Shown here: one piece after another, positions 43,127 through 52,244 of the stretch
How positions within the stretch are numbered: position 1 is the stretch's first letter
Layout of the letters: each line of letters starts with the position of its first letter
Source of the DNA: Phycisphaerae bacterium
GTDB lineage: Bacteria > Planctomycetota > Phycisphaerae > Phycisphaerales > Phycisphaeraceae
Direction of reading: 5' to 3'
Assembly (NCBI GenBank): GCA_030425705.1
Contig: JAUHZU010000002.1
Coordinates: forward strand, 434,001 to 498,000
DNA length: 64,000 nucleotides
Translations under genes and position numbers: made by a program
Notes under the pieces: generated by a model
Seen by the model: the letters and a program-made list of their open reading frames with translations, nothing else
What the model was told of the DNA's origin: nothing
The model's database searches: none

Positions 43127-44522
43127 GCTGATGCCGAGCGAGGGTCCGGGAACCGCGGGTAGTGATTCCACGGACGGCTACCCGCGGGTGTTGTTTGTCA
43201 CACCGTGCGCGTTCAACGGCGTGACCGGCGGGGGCGTGACGTTCAGCAACCTGTTCCGTGGCTGGCCGAAGGACCGGTTGGCGTGTGTGACCAGCGACAC
43301 AGTGCCGGTGGGCTGGGAGGTCTGCGAGCGATACTTCCAACTCGGCGCGGCCGAGCGCCGGCGGGTCGGGTTCGGGGGGCTGCTCGCGCCGGTGCGTATG
43401 GCTGGAGGAGCGCTAGAAAAGCCAGCCATCGACGACGTTCCGGAATCAGCGGGTAGCGACAATACGGTCCATCCCACGGGCACCGCGCGCCGCTTGGCCG
43501 ACCGCTGCCTGGGCACGGCCGGGCTGCTGGAAACCGGCGTGCTGTCGGACCGCCTGCGTGCGTGGGTCGAGGCGTTCCGGCCCGAGGTGGTCTACACGAT
43601 CCTGGGCGACACGGTGATGATCGACCTGGTCGAGCGGCTGGCGGAGGCGTTCGCGCTGCCGGTCGTGCTGCACTGCATGGACGACGGCGTGACGGAGCCG
43701 ACACGGACGGGCTGGTACGGCGGCCGGTTCAACGCGCGGTACCGAGCGGGGTTCCGCCGGCTGGTGGACCTTGCGGCGGACCGGCTGGCGATCTGCGACG
43801 CGATGGCGGAGTGCTACGCCCAGCGGTACGGCCGGCCGTTCGCGAGCTTCCACAACGCGGCGGAGGTCGAGCGGCTGTTCGCGTACCACCGCCCGGCCGA
43901 CGCGCCGCGCAACGACCCGCCGCGCGTCCTGTACGCCGGTTCGATCTACCCCATCGCGCAGGACCGGTCCCTGCTGGACTGCTGCGCCGCGGTCGAGCGG
44001 CTCAACCAGGCGGGCACGCCGGTCGAGTTGCACGTCCACGCGTCCCGTGCGTTGTTCGGCAGGTATGCCGAGTCCGTTGAAGCGCACGCGGGCTGCCGGT
44101 TCTTCGATGCGCTGGACGACGACCCGGCGTTCTTCGAGGCGATCACGTCGGCGGATGTGCTGCTGCTGCCGGCGAACTTCGACGCGGACTCGGTGCGGTA
44201 CATCGGCCTGTCCATGCCGACGAAGGTGCCCGCCTACCTCGCGAGCGGGACGCCGACGCTGGTCTACGGCCCGCGGTCGGTGGCTCAGGTCCGCGCCGCG
44301 GCGGAGCACGGCTGGGGGATGATCGTGGACGAGCAGGCCATACCGGACACGTCGCAGACCCCGCTGCTCGACGATGCACTGCGCGTGCTGCTCGCAGACG
44401 GCGCGCTGCGCCAACGCCTGGCGGATGATGCCGCGGTGATCGCCCGGGAGCACCACGACGCGCCGACCGTCCGCCGGAGGTTTCGGGCTACACTACGCCG
44501 CGCCGCCGAAACCCCCGGCTAA
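43119..44522 (+). CDS. Glycosyltransferase-like protein, GT-B fold
   Basis: 467-aa protein of GT-B type, in the middle of the locus. N-domain: VLFVTPCAFNGVTGGGVTFSNLFRGWPKD; C-domain: PPRVLYAGSIYPIAQDRSLLDCCAAVERLN and ADVLLLPANFDADSVRYIGLSMPTKVPAYLASGTPTLVYGP, a donor-site pattern with Ser/Thr rather than the usual Glu pair, so it is a divergent family member. ATG 43119 has GGAGG 7 nt upstream and overlaps the preceding gene by 8 nt; a GTG six bases earlier is possible. Confidence 0.8.
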   Translation: MGELMPSEGPGTAGSDSTDGYPRVLFVTPCAFNGVTGGGVTFSNLFRGWPKDRLACVTSDTVPVGWEVCERYFQLGAAERRRVGFGGLLAPVRMAGGALEKPAIDDVPESAGSDNTVHPTGTARRLADRCLGTAGLLETGVLSDRLRAWVEAFRPEVVYTILGDTVMIDLVERLAEAFALPVVLHCMDDGVTEPTRTGWYGGRFNARYRAGFRRLVDLAADRLAICDAMAECYAQRYGRPFASFHNAAEVERLFAYHRPADAPRNDPPRVLYAGSIYPIAQDRSLLDCCAAVERLNQAGTPVELHVHASRALFGRYAESVEAHAGCRFFDALDDDPAFFEAITSADVLLLPANFDADSVRYIGLSMPTKVPAYLASGTPTLVYGPRSVAQVRAAAEHGWGMIVDEQAIPDTSQTPLLDDALRVLLADGALRQRLADDAAVIAREHHDAPTVRRRFRATLRRAAETPG

Positions 44523-44526
44523 CCGC

Positions 44527-45336
44527 ATGACGCAGCCACTCCCCCCCGAGAATATCTACGGCCACACGAAGAAGCTGCGCTACCTGCTGGACCGTCTGGC
44601 GCGCTTGCAGGGCAAGCTCGGCCGAGCGCCGCGCGTGCTCGACTTCGGCTGCGGCAACGGCGAGGCGGTGTCGCAGTACCTCATCGATCAGGGCGTCGAT
44701 TACACGGGGGTGGACTTCCACGGGCCGTCGCTGGAACACGCGGCCGCGCGGTTCGCCGGAGCGCGGGCGCGCTTCCTCTCGTCGGCGCCGGACGACGGGC
44801 CATACGATGCGCTGGTGTATTCGGATGTGCTCGAGCACCTGGACGACCCGGCGGGTGTGCTTCGCGGCCACCGCCCCCTGATCGCGGAGGACGGCTGGCT
44901 GATCGGGTCGGTGCCCAACGGGTACGGGCCGTTCGAGATGGAGAAGCGCCTCGGCCGGTACACCGGGGCTGGGTGGGTGTTGACGAAGGCGCACGCTAAG
45001 CTGCGGCGCGTGAAGCACAAGCTCCGCGGGACCGACGCGGACGCGGCGGCGAACGACGCCCTGCCGTACAACGCGGCGTGCGGGCACGTGCAGTTCTACA
45101 CGCGCCGATCGATCACACAGACGCTGCGCGCCGGCGGTTTTGCGGTCACGGATTTCAGGAAGGGCTGCTTCATGGGCTCGTCCGCGTCGGTGTTTGTGCT
45201 CCGCGGCCGGCCGGTGATGCGCGCGAACAACGCGCTGGGCGAGGCGCTGCCGGGCTGGGCGGTGTCGACGTGGTACTTCTCGGCCGAGCCGGTGGCCACC
45301 GCCTCGCCTGATGGATCGGAGCGTGGCCCGGGATGA
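44527..45336 (+). CDS. SAM-dependent methyltransferase (class I)
   Basis: 269-aa methyltransferase. Motif I is VLDFGCGNGEAVSQYL, followed by YTGVDFHGPSLEHAAARF and the motif-II/III region YDALVYSDVLEHLDDPAGVLRGHRPLI, then WLIGSVPNGYGPFEMEK. Likely O-methylates a sugar or lipid-linked glycan made by the surrounding glycosyltransferases. Its end overlaps the start of the next methyltransferase by 4 nt. A TACACT element at 44489-44494 inside the preceding gene could serve as an internal promoter. Confidence 0.85.
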   Translation: MTQPLPPENIYGHTKKLRYLLDRLARLQGKLGRAPRVLDFGCGNGEAVSQYLIDQGVDYTGVDFHGPSLEHAAARFAGARARFLSSAPDDGPYDALVYSDVLEHLDDPAGVLRGHRPLIAEDGWLIGSVPNGYGPFEMEKRLGRYTGAGWVLTKAHAKLRRVKHKLRGTDADAAANDALPYNAACGHVQFYTRRSITQTLRAGGFAVTDFRKGCFMGSSASVFVLRGRPVMRANNALGEALPGWAVSTWYFSAEPVATASPDGSERGPG

Positions 45337-46178
45337 ACCAGCCGGCCGACCTCAAACGTGCGACGGAGGCGACGTGGGACGCGAACCCCGCGGGCTGGTC
45401 GCACGCGCCGGGCGAGGCGGTCGGCAGCCGGGCGTTCTTCGAGCGGGCGTACCGCGCACGTCGTGAGGTGGAGATCCCGTTCCTGGACGAGCTGCTGCCC
45501 TGGGAGTCGTTCCGCGGGCGGCGGGTGCTGGAGGTCGGCTGCGGCGCGGGCTTTGATGCGTTCACGCTCTGTGAACACGGCGCGGACTACACGGGCATCG
45601 ACTACGCCCCGAGCAACCCCGCCCGTGCACGGGCGCACCTGGCGCATGTGGGGCACCGCCCGCCGGTGATGCGTGCCGACGGCGAACGGCTGCCGCTACG
45701 CGAAGGCACGTTCGAGGTCGTGTTCTCCAACGGCGTGCTGCACCACACACCCGACCTGCCCGCCGCGTTCCGCGAGGCGTACCGCGTCCTGGCCGGGGGC
45801 GGGTCGTTCTGGGTCGTGCTGTACCACAAGCACTCGGCCTACCACTGGCTGTCGATCTTCCTCTTCGAGTGGGTCCTCAAAGGTGGGTTCCTGAAACGCT
45901 CATTCGCGCACCAGCGCTCGCGGATCGAGGTGACGGGCGCGGACGAAGACGTCCTGGTCGATGTGTACTCGCGGGGCGAGTTGCGTCGTCTGCTGCGCTC
46001 GGCGGGGTTCGAGCTGCGCGGGATGTGGGTCCGCAAGCTGCCGGGCCGCGACCTGCCGGGGTACCGCCTACTGAAACACGCCTACCGCTTTACGCCGCGC
46101 CGATTGGCGCGGTGGTGCGAATGCCGGTTTGGCTGGTACCTCACGGCCCACGCGGTGAAGGTGAAGCACGATGGGTAG
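45333..46178 (+). CDS. SAM-dependent methyltransferase (class I)
   Basis: 281-aa methyltransferase with motif I VLEVGCGAGFDAFTL, YTGIDYAPSNPARARAHL, and FEVVFSNGVLHHTPDLPAAFREAYRVLAGGGSFWVVLYHKHS, the HHTPD stretch being typical of UbiE/Coq5-like and sugar methyltransferases. The C-terminal part (LSIFLFEWVLKG; YRFTPRRLARW) has a hydrophobic patch that may contact the membrane. Second of two tandem methyltransferases in the locus, coupled by overlaps with the genes on both sides. Confidence 0.85.
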   Translation: MNQPADLKRATEATWDANPAGWSHAPGEAVGSRAFFERAYRARREVEIPFLDELLPWESFRGRRVLEVGCGAGFDAFTLCEHGADYTGIDYAPSNPARARAHLAHVGHRPPVMRADGERLPLREGTFEVVFSNGVLHHTPDLPAAFREAYRVLAGGGSFWVVLYHKHSAYHWLSIFLFEWVLKGGFLKRSFAHQRSRIEVTGADEDVLVDVYSRGELRRLLRSAGFELRGMWVRKLPGRDLPGYRLLKHAYRFTPRRLARWCECRFGWYLTAHAVKVKHDG

Positions 46179-47799
46179 CGGCAGCGCCGAAGACGCGCGG
46201 CCCGGGCTGGTCCTGCTGCGCGGGACACGCCGGCCTCTCGCGCCCGACGCCGGCGGCGAGGTGCTGACATGGCATGCGTTCCAGCAGCGTGTTACCGAGC
46301 AGGGCAGGCGGTCGCAGCTCCGGCGGTACCGCGGGACCGAGCTGCGCGTGCGATACCTGGGCTGCGTGCACCGGCCGTTGGAGACGGCGATCCTCCTGCG
46401 CGGCGTCACCCGCGGGCGATGCGTGATCACGGACGACGACGGCCGATCGCTCCGCGTCACGACCGCCCACCTGCTGCGTACCGCGCTCCGTGCGCTCCGC
46501 GACCGGCTGGGCGCTGGGCGGCTGTTGCGTGACACCCATTCGATGCTGGACGCGATCGAGGCCCGGCTTCAGAAACGCGGCGCGGTGCGGTTTGAACCGA
46601 GCCGTCGGCTGGTCTACCTGCGGACCGACCTGACATTCGGTCTGACAGCGGGGGGCAGCGTCGGCCACGTCGCAGGCGTGCTCAACGCGTTTGATGCGTT
46701 CACCGCCCCGCCGCTCTGGCTGACGACCGACACCCTGCCCACCACCCGCCCGGATATCGAGACCGAACGCCTCTTGCCGGGCGATCGCCACTGGGGCGAT
46801 GTCGAGCGCGTCGCGCTCGCCGCCAACGGCGCATACGCCGGTCAGATCGATCGGGCCGTACGGCGTGCCGATGCGGGCATGGTGTACCAGCGGTACGCGC
46901 TGAACAACGTGGCGGGCCTGCGGGTCGCGGCCGAGCACGGGTTGCCGCTGGTGATCGAGTTCAACGGCTCGGAGCCGTGGATCGCCCGGCACTGGGCCGG
47001 TGGGCCCCTGCGGTACGAGCCGATCGCCGAGCGCATCGAGGCGATGAACCTCCGCCACGCGGACCTGGTCGTCGTGGTCAGCGAGCCGATGCGCGACACG
47101 GCCGTCCAGCTCGGGGCCCGTGCCGACCGGGTGTTGGTCAACCCCAACGGTGTCGATGCCGACCGCTACCGGCCCGACCTGGACGGCACGCCGGTGCGCG
47201 AGCGCCTGGGGCTCCAAGACAAAACGGTGGTCGGGTTCATCGGCACGTTCGACCGTTGGCACGGTGCGCCGGTGCTTGTTGAAGCCGTGGCCCGCCTATT
47301 GGCGGACCGCCCGGCGCTGCGCGACACGCTCGCGTGCCTGATGATCGGCGACGGGCCGGAGCTTGCGCAGGTGCAGCGCCGGGTGGACGAGCTGCAACTG
47401 CGGGGCGTGGTGCACCTGACCGGGCGGGTTGCGCAGGAGGCGGGGCCTGGGCACCTCGCGGCGTGTGATGTCCTCGCGTCGCCGCACGTGCCCAACGCCG
47501 ACGGCTCGGCGTTCTTCGGGTCGCCAACGAAGCTGTTCGAGTATCTGGCGATGGGGCGTCCGATCGTCGCGTCCCGGCTGGGCCAGCTCGGCGAGGTGCT
47601 GGCGGACGGGCAAACGGCACTGCTCGTCGAGCCCGGTGACCCGGTGGCGCTGGCGCAGGCGCTGTGCCGGCTGATCGACGACGCGCCGCTGCGGGCCCGG
47701 CTGGGCGCGGCGGGCCGGGCCCAGGCCGAGCGCGAGCACACCTGGCACCGGCACACGCAGCGCATCGTGGATAGACTCGCGGCGGTGGTGGACGGCTGA
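46171..47799 (+). CDS. Glycosyltransferase, GT4, with N-terminal extension
   Basis: 542-aa glycosyltransferase. The GT-B part begins near residue 150: LVYLRTDLTFGLTAGGSVGHVAGVLNAF, DLVVVVSEPMRDTAVQLGARADRVLVNPNGVDADRYRP, TVVGFIGTFDRWHGAPVLVEAV and the donor motif FGSPTKLFEYLAMGRPIVASRLGQLGEVL (E-x7-E). The first ~145 residues are an extra basic domain of unknown role. It overlaps the preceding methyltransferase gene by 8 nt. Followed 3 nt later by the heparinase-like gene. Confidence 0.85.
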   Translation: MGSGSAEDARPGLVLLRGTRRPLAPDAGGEVLTWHAFQQRVTEQGRRSQLRRYRGTELRVRYLGCVHRPLETAILLRGVTRGRCVITDDDGRSLRVTTAHLLRTALRALRDRLGAGRLLRDTHSMLDAIEARLQKRGAVRFEPSRRLVYLRTDLTFGLTAGGSVGHVAGVLNAFDAFTAPPLWLTTDTLPTTRPDIETERLLPGDRHWGDVERVALAANGAYAGQIDRAVRRADAGMVYQRYALNNVAGLRVAAEHGLPLVIEFNGSEPWIARHWAGGPLRYEPIAERIEAMNLRHADLVVVVSEPMRDTAVQLGARADRVLVNPNGVDADRYRPDLDGTPVRERLGLQDKTVVGFIGTFDRWHGAPVLVEAVARLLADRPALRDTLACLMIGDGPELAQVQRRVDELQLRGVVHLTGRVAQEAGPGHLAACDVLASPHVPNADGSAFFGSPTKLFEYLAMGRPIVASRLGQLGEVLADGQTALLVEPGDPVALAQALCRLIDDAPLRARLGAAGRAQAEREHTWHRHTQRIVDRLAAVVDG

Positions 47800-47802
47800 G
47801 CG

Positions 47803-49971
47803 ATGCGAGACCCCCTGCGACAACTCAAGCGTGCCGTAACCATGCCGCCGGGCGAGCTGGTGTCGAAGCTCGTGTCAAAGGCGAGGCAGCGCGGCGCCGA
47901 CCGCGAGGCGCGATTGGACGACCTGTCACGCCCGACCTACCGCGTTGGACCGGGACAAAACGATGCGCCGCCCGCCGGGCTGGCTCGGCTAATCGGCCCG
48001 ATCGATCCCGCGTGGGTCGAGCCGCATCGGGCGGGGATCGAGGCGTTGGCCGAGCGCGTGCTGGGCCATGAGTTCGACCTGCTCGGCTCGGGCTGGACGC
48101 CCGTTGTCAACACGCACGGCCTGCAGGTCACCGAAGCCAACCGGTCGGAAGCAGAACGCATCGCCGGGCTGCTGCCCGCCGGCTACGCGCCGATCGATTG
48201 GCACATGGACTTCAAGTCCGGCCACCGCTGGGACCCGCGCGTGTGGTACCGCGACCAGCCACAGGTCGTCGGCCAAGGCATCGACGTCAAGGTGCCGTGG
48301 GAGCTGTCACGGATGCAGCACCTGCCGCTGCTGGCCTGGCGGTACGCGCTGGCCGGCGCGGGCGAGGATGCGCAGCGCTGGCGTGACGCGTTCCGGGCCC
48401 AGGTCATCGACTTTATCGCGCACAACCCGCCACGGTTCGGCGTCAACTGGAACTGCGCGATGGATGTCGGCATCCGCGTCGCGGGCTGGCTGCTGAGCTT
48501 CGACCTGTTCCGCGCCGTCGGGGCCGGGTTCGACGACGCGTTTTTGCGCGTGTTTGAACGAAGCGTCCGCGAGCACGCCGACCACCTTGCGGCCAACCTG
48601 GAGTGGGACGAGCGCATCCGTGGCAACCACTACCTCGCCGACGTCGCGGGGCTGCTGCTCGCGTCGGCCTACCTGCCGGCGGACGCGACGACCGACCGCT
48701 GCCTCCATTACTCGGCACGCGAGCTGATCGCCGAGACGCTGCGCCAGTTCCACCCCGACGGGTCGAACTTCGAGGCTTCGACGAGCTACCACCGCCTGTC
48801 TGCCGAGACGGTGGTCTACGCGCTCGCGGTGCTGCAGGGCGTCACCCCAGCAAGGCGCGACGCGCTTGAAGGCGACCGGTGGCACCCGTTCCGCCCCGGC
48901 AAACCTTCGCCGGTGTTAGCGCTGCGTGCCACCAGCGACGGCCACACCACCGTGGTCCCCGCCGACGTGGTCGACCGTGTCGCGCGCATGGCCCGTTTCA
49001 CCGAGGACCTCCTCGACCGCCACGGCCGGGACCCGCAGATCGGGGACAACGACAACGGCCGGTTCTTCAAGCTCATGCCGGCCACGATGCCCGATGGCAG
49101 GCATGGACTCCGGGAAGACCCACGCAACCACAGGCACCTGATCAACGCGGTCGACGGGTTCTTCAGGGAACCCAAAGCGGCCAGCCAAGCCCCAGCCCTG
49201 TTTGCGCTGGAATCCATAGTCGTCCACGCGCTGCTCGGCGGTGTTACGTTCCCCCGCCCCGACCTCCCGCCCTTCACCGACCACGTCGCCTACCCCGGCA
49301 TGGGGGTGTATGCCTACCGGCACGGCCGACTCACCACGATCGTCCGCTGCGGCGAAGTTGGGCAGCACGGCCACGGCGGGCACACGCACGACGACCAGCT
49401 CTCGTTCGTGCTCTACGCCGACGGTGAGCCGGTCTTCATCGACCCCGGGACAGGGTGTTACACGGCAGACGTCGGCCTGCGTAACAAGATGCGGCACTAC
49501 GCCCAGCACAACACGGTGACGATTGACGACTCGATCCGGCGGTATGCCGAGTTGGAGCAGGATGGTCTGTTCCGGATGCGTGACCGTGCGGAGGCGACGC
49601 TGCTCGCGTGTTCGACCGCGGGGCTGGTGGGCCGGCACCGGCTCTTCGGGAAACCGATCCGGCGTGAGTTCCGCTGCTGGGCGGATGAACTCGAGGTGGT
49701 GGACCAGCCCCAGTCGCTCGTGGGTCGGCGTGCGGTGCTGCATCTTGCGCCGGGGGTAACCGTGGTTCCAGATGGTGAGGCGATGCTTCTTCGTGCGGGT
49801 GATGTTTCGCTCCGCCTGTCACTCACGCACAATATGCCGATCGAGGTGGAGCGGGGGGCATATAGCCATGGCTACGGGGAGACGTTGGTCGAGGTCCCGC
49901 GGCTGACCTACCGGCTGTCCGATGCCACCGAGTGTGTATGCAGGATCACGATCAAGGAGCCCGACGCATGA
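47803..49971 (+). CDS. Heparinase II/III-like polysaccharide lyase family protein
   Basis: 722-aa protein of the heparinase II/III type. The N-terminal alpha/alpha barrel includes IDWHMDFKSGHRWDPRVWYRD, WELSRMQHLPLLAWRYALAG, NWNCAMDVGIRVAGWLLSFDLF, EWDERIRGNHYLADVAGLLLAS and FHPDGSNFEASTSYHRLSAETV (catalytic Tyr/Asn region). The C-terminal beta-sandwich has GGHTHDDQLSFVLYADGEPVFIDPGTGCY, the heparinase II/III hallmark. No signal peptide is obvious, so a cytoplasmic protein. Homologues are common in glycan export loci, where they may trim or edit nascent uronate-containing polymer. Coupled to the next gene by ATGA. Confidence 0.85.
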   Translation: MRDPLRQLKRAVTMPPGELVSKLVSKARQRGADREARLDDLSRPTYRVGPGQNDAPPAGLARLIGPIDPAWVEPHRAGIEALAERVLGHEFDLLGSGWTPVVNTHGLQVTEANRSEAERIAGLLPAGYAPIDWHMDFKSGHRWDPRVWYRDQPQVVGQGIDVKVPWELSRMQHLPLLAWRYALAGAGEDAQRWRDAFRAQVIDFIAHNPPRFGVNWNCAMDVGIRVAGWLLSFDLFRAVGAGFDDAFLRVFERSVREHADHLAANLEWDERIRGNHYLADVAGLLLASAYLPADATTDRCLHYSARELIAETLRQFHPDGSNFEASTSYHRLSAETVVYALAVLQGVTPARRDALEGDRWHPFRPGKPSPVLALRATSDGHTTVVPADVVDRVARMARFTEDLLDRHGRDPQIGDNDNGRFFKLMPATMPDGRHGLREDPRNHRHLINAVDGFFREPKAASQAPALFALESIVVHALLGGVTFPRPDLPPFTDHVAYPGMGVYAYRHGRLTTIVRCGEVGQHGHGGHTHDDQLSFVLYADGEPVFIDPGTGCYTADVGLRNKMRHYAQHNTVTIDDSIRRYAELEQDGLFRMRDRAEATLLACSTAGLVGRHRLFGKPIRREFRCWADELEVVDQPQSLVGRRAVLHLAPGVTVVPDGEAMLLRAGDVSLRLSLTHNMPIEVERGAYSHGYGETLVEVPRLTYRLSDATECVCRITIKEPDA

Positions 49972-51146
49972 CGATGCGCTGCCTCTGGGCCGCGAACGCG
50001 TACTGGGACACGCCGCTGCGGGTCGGCGCGAACCACTACGCGCGGCGGCTGGCGGAGCGGGGGTGGGACGTGGCGTTTGTGTCCGAGCCGGTCTCGCCGC
50101 TGCACCTGCTGCGCCGGGCCGGGCGGGGCGAGGCGCGCGACCGGCTGCGGGACTGGCGGCGCGGCGGCGGCCGCGACCTGGGGGGGAACCTGTTCCACTA
50201 CTCGCCGATGACACTCTTGCCACACGCGAACCTGCCGGGCTTCCGGGGGCGCTGCACGCTCGACCGCTGGCATCGGTTCACGCTGCCCGGCGTTGTAGGC
50301 AAGCTGCGGCACGCGGGCTTCGACGCCGTCGACCTGCTCGTCATCGACGCGGTCCGGCAGGGGTTCTGGCTCGACGCGGTCCAGCACGGCACGTCCGTCC
50401 TGCGCGTCACCGACCGGCTGGACGCGTTCCCCGCGGCGACCCCCGCCATGACCGCACGCGAGCGCGATCTCGTCGCACAGGTGGACCATGTCGTCTACAC
50501 CGCCGCGACGCTGGAACCGCATGTGCATGCCGCGCAGCCGCGGTCGGCGGTGTATGTGCCTAACGGCGCAGATATCGGGCATTTCCTCCGCGACGGTCGT
50601 ACAACGCCGCCCGCACGTCCCACGGAGTACGCCGGGCTCGACACGCCGGTCGCGGTGTATGTCGGGGCGATCGCGTCGTGGTTCGATGTTGGACTGCTCG
50701 CATCTGTCGCGACGCAGTGCCCGGGCGTGACGTTTGTGGTCATCGGGCCGGTGGATACGGACGTGTCGGCGATGCGGGCGCTGGCGAACGTGCGTCTGCT
50801 CGGCCGCCGGCCGTACGACACGCTGCCGGGCTACCTGCACCAAGCGGATGTGGGGCTGATCCCGTTCCGGCGGAGTGCGCTGGTGGATGGCGTGAGCCCG
50901 ATCAAGCTGTACGAGTACCTGGCGAGCGGCCTGCCGGTCGTGGCGACGCGATGGGCGGAACTGGAGAAGGTCCGCCCGCCCGCGGCGCTGTGCGACGACG
51001 CGACGCAGTTCACCGCCGCGTTGCGCAAGATGCTGGCCGACCCCGATACCTCCGGCGATCGGCCGACACGCCTCGCCTTCGCCCGCGCGGCGGACTGGGA
51101 CGCCCGCCTGGACCTGCTGCTGGACGCGGTCGGTGTACGGTCCTGA
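49968..51146 (+). CDS. Glycosyltransferase, GT4-like
   Basis: 392-aa glycosyltransferase. N-domain: CLWAANAYWDTPLRVGANHYARRLAERGWDVAFV; link: VVYTAATLEPHVHAAQPRSAVYVPNGADIGHF; C-domain: TPVAVYVGAIASWFDVGLLASVATQCPGVTFVVIGPVD, and LIPFRRSALVDGVSPIKLYEYLASGLPVVATRW with the donor-binding Lys/Glu (KLYEYLASG). AAGGAG lies 8-9 nt before the ATG, which overlaps the lyase stop codon (ATGA). Last gene of the plus-strand run before a convergent glycosyltransferase. Confidence 0.85.
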   Translation: MTMRCLWAANAYWDTPLRVGANHYARRLAERGWDVAFVSEPVSPLHLLRRAGRGEARDRLRDWRRGGGRDLGGNLFHYSPMTLLPHANLPGFRGRCTLDRWHRFTLPGVVGKLRHAGFDAVDLLVIDAVRQGFWLDAVQHGTSVLRVTDRLDAFPAATPAMTARERDLVAQVDHVVYTAATLEPHVHAAQPRSAVYVPNGADIGHFLRDGRTTPPARPTEYAGLDTPVAVYVGAIASWFDVGLLASVATQCPGVTFVVIGPVDTDVSAMRALANVRLLGRRPYDTLPGYLHQADVGLIPFRRSALVDGVSPIKLYEYLASGLPVVATRWAELEKVRPPAALCDDATQFTAALRKMLADPDTSGDRPTRLAFARAADWDARLDLLLDAVGVRS

Positions 51147-51149
51147 ACG

Positions 51150-52157
51150 CTAAGCAAGCCCCAGCCCCAAGCGGACCTTGCCCGCGACGGCATCCCACGT
51201 GAACCGTCCGGCACGGTCGATCCCCTTCGCGCTGAGGTCGCTGCGCAACGCTTCATCTTCGGTGATGCGCTGTAGCGCATCCGCCCAGGCAGCGGAGTCC
51301 GCCGGGTCGGCGTAGAGCGCTGCGTCGCCGGCGACCTCGGGCAGCGACGCGGCGTCGCTGCAGACGACCGGCGTGCCGCAAGCCATCGCCTCGAGCACCG
51401 GCAGGCCGAACCCCTCGTACCACGACGGGCACGCCAACGCGAGCGCGCCGCGATACCAGCCGGCCAGCTCAGCGTCCGTGAGCTTCTCGATGAAGCGGAC
51501 ACGGTCGGCGATGCCCGCCTCGCTCAGGCGGGCGAGCAGCGCGTCGTCCGGCCGGCCGGTGACGACCAGGCCGACCTCCGGGTCGAGCTTGGCTTGGGCG
51601 AATGCGTCGGTGAGGGTGCCGAGGTTTTTGTGCGGCTTGTGGTTGCCGACGTAGAGGAGGTACCGGCCGTGGCGGTGGTGGGCGTGGTCGCTGTGGTGCG
51701 CGGTGTCGCCGTGGGGTGTGAAGGCGTCGGACACACCGTTGCCGACGACGCGGACTTTCTGTGCCTCCAACCCGAAGCGCTCGACGATGCGCGCTTTCGA
51801 GAACTCGGACACGGTGAAGACCGTCACCGCGCGCTGCGCCGCGGGGCCGACGATGTGGCGGTAGTACCACCGCTTGAAGGCGCTGGATTCCTCGGGGACC
51901 TCCAGGTGGATCAGGTCGTGGAGGGTGAGGGCGATCGGCGTGTCGCAGGGGCGCGGCGCGTTGAACCCCGGGGTGAAGTAGAGGTCTGGCTTTTCGCGCT
52001 TCAGTACGCGGCGCAGCAGCCAGGGGTCCAGCGGGTGCAGCGGCGGCCGGTCGGTCGGCACGGCGGCGGTCTCCCCGAGCCGGGCGATCACCTCGCGCGC
52101 GAGCCGGCCGATGCCGTGGTCCCCGATCCAGCGTTGGTCGGCCATGATGCGGGGCAT
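51150..52157 (-). CDS. Glycosyltransferase, GT4 (mannosyltransferase-like)
   Basis: 335-aa GT4 enzyme. Motifs: GDHGIGRLAREVIARLGE at the start, PIALTLHDLIHLEVPE, VFTVSEFSKARIVERFGLEAQKVRVVGNGVSDAF, YLLYVGNHKPHKNLGTL, and the donor site ALACPSWYEGFGLPVLEAMACGTPVVCSDAASLPEVAGDAAL, the full E-x7-E signature. Head-to-head with the next glycosyltransferase across an 87-nt region containing inverted and direct repeats. ATG at 52157; MPRIMAD could also start at the internal ATG. Confidence 0.85.
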   Translation of the reverse strand: MPRIMADQRWIGDHGIGRLAREVIARLGETAAVPTDRPPLHPLDPWLLRRVLKREKPDLYFTPGFNAPRPCDTPIALTLHDLIHLEVPEESSAFKRWYYRHIVGPAAQRAVTVFTVSEFSKARIVERFGLEAQKVRVVGNGVSDAFTPHGDTAHHSDHAHHRHGRYLLYVGNHKPHKNLGTLTDAFAQAKLDPEVGLVVTGRPDDALLARLSEAGIADRVRFIEKLTDAELAGWYRGALALACPSWYEGFGLPVLEAMACGTPVVCSDAASLPEVAGDAALYADPADSAAWADALQRITEDEALRSDLSAKGIDRAGRFTWDAVAGKVRLGLGLA

Positions 52158-52166
52158 GGGGCTGTC

Positions 52167-52223
52167 CGATCTCCGAGCAACGGCCGGTCCGATCCACATC
52201 CTACCTCGGAGATCGAGCAACGG
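52167..52223. repeat. Inverted plus direct repeats between divergent glycosyltransferase genes
   Basis: An 11-bp perfect inverted repeat (CGATCTCCGAG at 52167-52177, CTCGGAGATCG at 52205-52215) overlaps a 10-bp direct repeat CGAGCAACGG (52174-52183 and 52214-52223), 40 bp apart. The location between two divergent start codons suggests a shared operator. Confidence 0.6.
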
Positions 52224-52232
52224 ACATCCGTT

Positions 52233-52238
52233 TACAAT
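52233..52238 (+). promoter_or_regulatory. -10 element TACAAT, 6 nt before ATG (leaderless start)
   Basis: TTACAAT, then CCGTGG and the ATG at 52245. It directly follows the repeat pair. Confidence 0.6.
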
Positions 52239-52244
52239 CCGTGG

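Noticed and set aside
51594-52244. Plus-strand open frame extending the glycosyltransferase at 52245 upstream
   Set aside because: It is antisense to the divergent glycosyltransferase and lacks motifs; the -10 at 52233 and the MRVALVHEW start fix the real N-terminus.
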